Assembly: GCA_017591395.1 (NCBI GenBank)
Contig: WEDG01003323.1
Coordinates: 62,001 to 126,000 of the forward strand
Length of the DNA stretch: 64,000 nt
Direction of reading: 5' to 3'
Source: Schistocephalus solidus
Lineage: Eukaryota > Platyhelminthes > Cestoda > Diphyllobothriidea > Diphyllobothriidae
Positions 59,035-64,000 of the stretch are shown here, piece by piece. Both the position numbers and the translations under genes were made by a program. Positions within the stretch are counted from its first letter, which is position 1. Each line of letters starts with the position of its first letter. The notes under the pieces were generated by a model, which saw only the letters and a list, made by a program, of their open reading frames with translations, searched no databases and was not told the DNA's origin.

Positions 59035-59390
59035 TTTACTTAAGATTTTGCTTACATAGAAAAGAGTTGCTTTTAGTTTAGAACTCTTGAATGCAGGTGA
59101 AACAGGGGCTTGGGTTCAAAAATATTCAGAAATTATGAAGTTTTTCAAACTGAAAGATAAGCTTCTACGGGAATAAAATTTGAAGAAACCGTTCTTTGCT
59201 ATCAAATGACTGAAAGAATACTGCTATGCGTGTTGTCTGCAAAATATATTTGAATTAATAACAAAATCGAAAATCAATGAGAAAAGCCTCATATTACTTA
59301 AGTAGTCATTTTTACAATGAGGTGTTTCTGAAAGCGACTGGAAGAAAAGCTCTTTCAAAAGCCGATATTTTTATAAGACTGAAATATTTT
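59035..59390 (+). repeat. AT-rich repeat, copy 2, right part
   Basis: Continues copy 2: GCTTACATAGAAAAGAG, CTCTTGAATGCAGGTGA, TTCAAAAATATTCAGAAATT and TTCAAAAGCCGATATTTTTA, in the order of 53,070-53,380. Confidence 0.7.
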
Positions 59391-60271
59391 GGATTATGTT
59401 GTCTGATAATTAATATTGCAACCCCACTTAAGCAATATTTTAGAATCCAAATCACATTTCAGAGGAGCGATACGAAATAATGTGGGAGAGTAGGGCTGAA
59501 TGAAATTTAGCAAAGATTATTTTCCTAGTTGCATATAGTCATTATTCGTATAGGATGCGGTGTATGGACTAACACAATTCCATAGGGGAGCCTATGGATA
59601 GCCTATGCGTAGGAGCCAAGAAAGCGATTCGTCCGTCAGCCTAGTTCCTGGCCACTTGGCGTGTCCACAAATAGCAGATAATGGAATGAAGCATGCACGC
59701 TAACGCCTGGCGAACCACCAACGAACATGTTGCAAGGCCACGCATAGGTGAGGTCTGGCACGCCGACTACCTTGTCAAATATCGCCCAGCCCGATGTCGG
59801 CGCAGTGACATAGTTACTGGTACTGACTAGCAAATAGGATTTCTTACATATGCTGAAGTTTCACTAGGTTTTAACGTGTTGAAGCAGTAGACGACGTAAC
59901 CTCAAACGTAAGGTATGGTTAATGTTGAGGAAAATTTTAGTACACTTCAGGAAAAATGAAAACAGCAAGATCAGGTTAGAAAAAAACGTTGTTCGTCATA
60001 AGCGTAGAAACTACATAACCAACCTCGCTGAGCACATCCAGTGTTATTAGTTGAGGATATATACTTGCGCTGATAAAATTCAGTAGCAAATTAAAAGCAC
60101 TCAAGTAAATCTATCTTATTTATGAATGGTTGTTGTAATATCACGCTAACATTAAATGAGTCAGTTTAATTTTGTGATCGAGTTTCGATTTTAAGAAGAA
60201 TGCAAGGAGATACCAGGCCGACATTCGGAGGATAAAATCCAAACGAGACTAAACAAAGTTAATATATGATG
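59391..60271. other. unassigned, ~0.9 kb
   Basis: No recognised motif on either strand. Confidence 0.4.
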
Positions 60272-60450
60272 GAGACAAGATCGCTGAAACAAGAGCTTTA
60301 TTAGACTGACGTTTCGGATTCTCAATCGAATCTCTCATCAGAGATAAATGCTGATAATGATTTGCCTTCGTCTCTGATGCAGGATTCAAGTTCAAAATTG
60401 AAACGTCCGGCTAATAAAGCCCTCGCTCAAGCGATTGTGGCTCCATCTTC
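60272..60450. repeat. hairpin of two inverted tail motifs
   Basis: Left arm 60,272-60,350 (GATGGAGACAAGATCGCTG, CTTTATTAGACTGACGTTTC, CTCATCAGAGA) pairs with right arm 60,367-60,450 (TCTCTGATGCAGGATTC, GAAACGTCCGGCTAATAAAG, GGCTCCATCTTC). The loop is ~17 bp. Same design as the insertion at 51,969-52,211. The left arm read on the minus strand has CTGATGA and GAAAC flanking a short stem. Confidence 0.85.
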
Positions 60451-62819
60451 GTGACTACTTCCTGGAACTAGCCTCTTCCATTCTATTAACAAATAGGGAT
60501 TTTAAAAATTAGGGAGTTAACAAAATATGGATTTATCCTCAAACACGCTCAACTGAAATGAACTGAGTGTATGAACAAGCAGAAAAAAGGCGCTGTGGGG
60601 TGAATCGAACCATTGATCTGCAACATCTAACGTTCGGATGTGCTACCAAATTTACAATATCGGTACATCAACTAGCTCGAAGTGGCACCTCCCTTGAGGC
60701 ACAAAGGCAGCCGAATCCTGCCACCTGCAAAACTTATTCCCAGGGCAAATATTTACGATGTCCTTTAGGGGTATCCAGCTACCGATGTAGAAAGTTTGCA
60801 ACACTAAGATAAAGTTTGAGATTGCTGAAGGAATTTGAAGTATTATTCGCGAAGAAACTTGTTTGGTTATATTTGAGAACTGAAGTAATGTTAGAAATCC
60901 TGCGTTAACACTGTGGAAACCCACGATGATCCTAACTCCTAACCGTTGAACCCCGCTAGCACATAAGAACAGCAAGGAGCAGTACTCTCCGCTTTTAAGC
61001 AGTGTCCTAAGAGGCCATTTGACGAATCATAAAGCCAGTCCTGTTGTGTGGTTTATATCGGCTGCTTGTTTAGTACTTCCCCACATTCTTAAACCAAGTC
61101 ACAGTTACCATCACGGAAGGGTGTTAGCCAATCCAAATCACCGCGAGGAATTTAAGACCAGTATCCAGGCCTCCCATCTAGTAAGGGATAACGGCCTTGG
61201 GGATTGCTTTACTTTGGATAAGTAAATGTTACAAACCCTTTTTTACTTTGAGACTTCCTCGAAAAGTACCATGAAGTTACTTATTAACCTTGAAAATAGT
61301 TCTGTACTTGGAGCAAAACTGCACGATTCGACTACGTTAGTAGCCTACCAGCCAGCGCTTGGGTAGACCTGGTAGGACGCCGAAAACATGACTCCGTTTC
61401 TACTTTTACAAGCCAGCGTAGAGGAATTAATTTTGCAGGGAAAATATGATAAACTCCTCGACAGGCACCTAATGAGTATGAAGCAAGCGAACTTCAAAAT
61501 AGCATATGCACCCTAATTATTATGGTTTCAAGAGTGATAAGAAATCCTGCCCGTTACGTCCAAGAGGATGGTTAAAAATTGGGCGACATAAACAAGGAAT
61601 TGCCACCCTTATTATGGTTGAGCATGGAACCGGCTTACCGAGTAACAAGTCCGTCGAGCACAGCGCGTTCGGTCTAGCGCAGAGAGCCCTTCTACCGGTG
61701 TTCCGCGACCAACAAACAACGATAGAGGCAGCCCAGTAACATAGCCAATAAACTCACGACCTTGATTACTGGATCACCAATGGGCTGCGCGAGGACGTGC
61801 ATGCATTCTCCCATCCCCCTTTGACGCGCTCGTCCTAGAGCGGTCGACAACCGTCTGGCGTCCAGGGTCGGGCGCGCAGGCTGCAAGATTAATGTGCACT
61901 CCACCAGCGGCCCATAACCAGTCATAAGTCGCTAACCCGAAATTCTTCAAGCTCGTACCGCAATTAGACCTAGAAACCCTACCGTTGTCCGTCGCCCTTT
62001 TAGCAAATGCCGTAAATTAGAAATTGCTGCGATGTCGCCAAGGCTAACGATGCGTTCTGCTCTTTTATCCTGTAACCGAGTTTTACCGACAAATATGAGG
62101 GAGCTGGAAGAGTCGTTTCCGGTTCATTTTTTGTCGTTAGATGTTGTTAGGCCAAATCCAGATCCTAGCACGCCTGAGGCTTGGACCCGAGTTAGTTCAT
62201 CATCGAGTAAAGAGCTCACCATTATACTATAGCAACAGTACAAGATTCTTGACTTCTAATTGCTGTTCTACAGCCCGGGATTAAATGGAAGGCCTATTTG
62301 CATCCTAAAATCATAATAAATAAGCAGAAGTCACTCCAATAGAACCACGTATTCTGTCATCTGTCAGCTGTTGCATAGGCAGTGTGTGGGGAGCTGTGTT
62401 ACCAAGCTCCTTCTAATTAAGCAAGAAAAAAAGGGCCAAAATACCATTTTTGTTCGCTTTTCGTACGCCCTCTTATAATATCAACATTCCAATACTGACT
62501 TATTTTTAGCTTCTCCGATCGGATGGAAGTCAAGGAAGTGGTCAAATACAATCCATATATGGACAAGTGGAGGCAAATTTGTGCCTGATATTTAACATAT
62601 GATCCACTGGCTCCTTCAATGGCACTCTACCAAGTAGATCCGAGTATCATATGTGCCCTAGAAATCATTAGTCTTGTAACTGTCTCGCCGTTCACATATG
62701 AGGCTGATATCAGGATTTTGATGACGCTGATGCTGCCTAAACGGGCCTCGGGGTAGATGCGCTGGACCCAGACAGGTGCTAGATAAAGGCACGGCAGGCA
62801 TTATTTGATATGTTCACCA
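60451..62819. other. unassigned, ~2.4 kb
   Basis: No gene or known repeat. 60,590-60,650 holds a short, mismatched tRNA-like word (GGTTCGATTCACCCC on the minus strand). 61,750-61,900 is more GC-rich than its surroundings. Frames are all short. Confidence 0.4.
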
Positions 62820-63065
62820 TTAAAAATGGTCTCAAATGCGGTGTGGTGGCACGCCTAAGTGCGGGTTACTAGCCGCACCTGCGCACTCTGGTTTTCTCGA
62901 CTTGGCCATTACTTTAGCCCCAGGTGGGAGAGGAGAGAGCGCAGTAGATGCTGTACAAATCTAATATCGCTATAAATTAAAGCACACACCACTCACCAGC
63001 CCTGCGTTCACCCTGGTATAGTGCACGTGGTGGCATCGTCGGAATCAATGATCAAACTGTGGTAG
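62820..63065 (+). repeat. LINE 3' UTR terminal fragment
   Basis: GGTGGCACGCCTAAGTGCGG, GGTGGGAGAGGAGAGAGCGC, CTAATATCGCTATAAATTAA and GATCAAACTGTGGTAGTGAT follow 48,760-48,990 in order and orientation. Confidence 0.7.
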
Positions 63066-64000
63066 TGATTGTGGGTACATATTTTTCTGTCGTTTCTGAG
63101 GTGGTTTCACCTTGGTTCCTTCTCTGAATTCGTCGACATATTGAATTCATATTTTTGAAAAGAATAGTTTAACTTCTTCCTGAGTCGCAGTACTCTTCAG
63201 TTGTTCCTTGCAGCGCCTTTGTTCCAAGAAAAGAGCATCAAGTTATAGGTCTTCGTCCATTAAGCAGAAAAGACTGTGGACACGATTTGCACAAACACTC
63301 TGGCGATCTCTGTCAGGGCACAGGGTAACCAACAATCATTCACCTCAATTTACTCTGAATGTTCTCTCAGATGAACAAGTATATCAGCCGTTTGATGTTT
63401 CAAAACACATGTAGCCAGGGCTATGGAAATCGATTTGTTCCAATCTTTCTCCTATTTGTGAACGGGCATATCGACAAATCTTTTCGATCACTCCTTTTCG
63501 TTTTACTGTCATATCTAATAGATACTTGAAGGTTAACCTCTGAACATGATTGTTCTGCTGTCCAACGAGAAATTTACTATTAAAGGTATTGTCGGCTGCT
63601 TTTTCGAAACTCGTTGCTCTTTGGTGCCACCATAAATTCTTCTGCGCGTAAATTTTTAATCTCGCCTTTGGGTCAGTACCAGTTTGCATTTTAATTTACT
63701 TTCTCAGCAACGGAATGCAGGTTTACGAAAATTAAAGAAGCATGACAGTGCCATCTTTCGCGGTGGGTCCTTGGACAAGAACCCAAATTCGGATTCGACT
63801 AGAACAGTAAGGGTTTAACACTTGCAATCACACATTTGAAAAGCACATAATGCTCGTGATGTCTTGTCTGCTTGCGTCAGGTGGGAGGTCTATAATGGCA
63901 GGAAGTCTCGTGGGAGCCAAATGCATTTTGTGATACGAACATGTTCATATGAGTTAGGATCTAGAGGAGTCAGGTTGGATCCTCGAATAGCTTCCATATA
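63066..64000. other. unassigned window end
   Basis: No family recognised. A minus-strand frame at 63,689-63,384 (101 codons, TFKYLLDMTVKRKGVIEKIC and similar) is Lys/Arg-rich without a known motif and could be part of a retroelement or exon. No support beyond its length. Confidence 0.3.

Noticed and set aside
60590..60660. tRNA-like word on the minus strand (GGTTCGATTCACCCC)
   Set aside because: The T-stem has mismatches, the anticodon loop would be nine bases, and no matching 5' acceptor strand was found.

Overview
This window reads as repeat-rich nuclear DNA of a metazoan, most likely a diphyllobothriid-type tapeworm. Its LINE has a coding order of endonuclease, reverse transcriptase and a long C2H2 zinc-finger tail, which I associate with Spirometra/Schistocephalus-like cestode genomes. 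Penelope-like elements, a Ty3/gypsy remnant and tRNA-derived SINEs are also present. The assignment comes from recognising families by eye, not from a database search. No bacterial, plasmid or phage genes are visible, and almost no host gene: the only plausible one is a small membrane protein at 42,800-43,069 on the minus strand.

Layout. 1-700: AT microsatellite and a Penelope-like GIY-YIG fragment. 1,800-4,500: a decayed plus-strand LINE copy (RT, zinc fingers, part of the 3' UTR). 5,050-6,765: a very decayed RT fragment, a SINE body and a minus-strand Ty3/gypsy RT-RNase H remnant. 6,770-15,235: a tandem array of about 29 tRNA-like units of ~300 bp, heads on the minus strand. 15,236-20,160: a minus-strand LINE that still carries endonuclease, RT, zinc fingers, 3' UTR and 5' leader, sitting inside that array. 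20,160-20,535: one more minus unit. 20,540-24,550: a second array of about 14 units, heads on the plus strand. 25,198-25,447: a (GA)n tract. 25,640-31,170: a retroelement graveyard with an old RT fragment, a Penelope GIY-YIG fragment with an inverted repeat, a LINE endonuclease fragment with two tandem 5' leader copies, and a nearly whole Penelope RT domain.

33,200-33,875: paired SINEs. 33,880-40,325: a ~340-355 bp satellite with higher-order structure. 40,330-64,000: mostly non-coding DNA with scattered LINE 3'-UTR pieces, SINE clusters including a palindrome, an AT-rich repeat present twice (one copy split by an insertion), and two hairpins made of inverted copies of one short tail sequence.

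These parts do not form a pathway; their connection is mobile-element biology. The LINE tails, SINE bodies and Penelope-like tails recur many times, and several are nested. The clearest nested case is a 243-bp hairpin insertion flanked by an 11-bp direct repeat inside a LINE 3' UTR (51,958-52,222). All autonomous elements seen here are broken.
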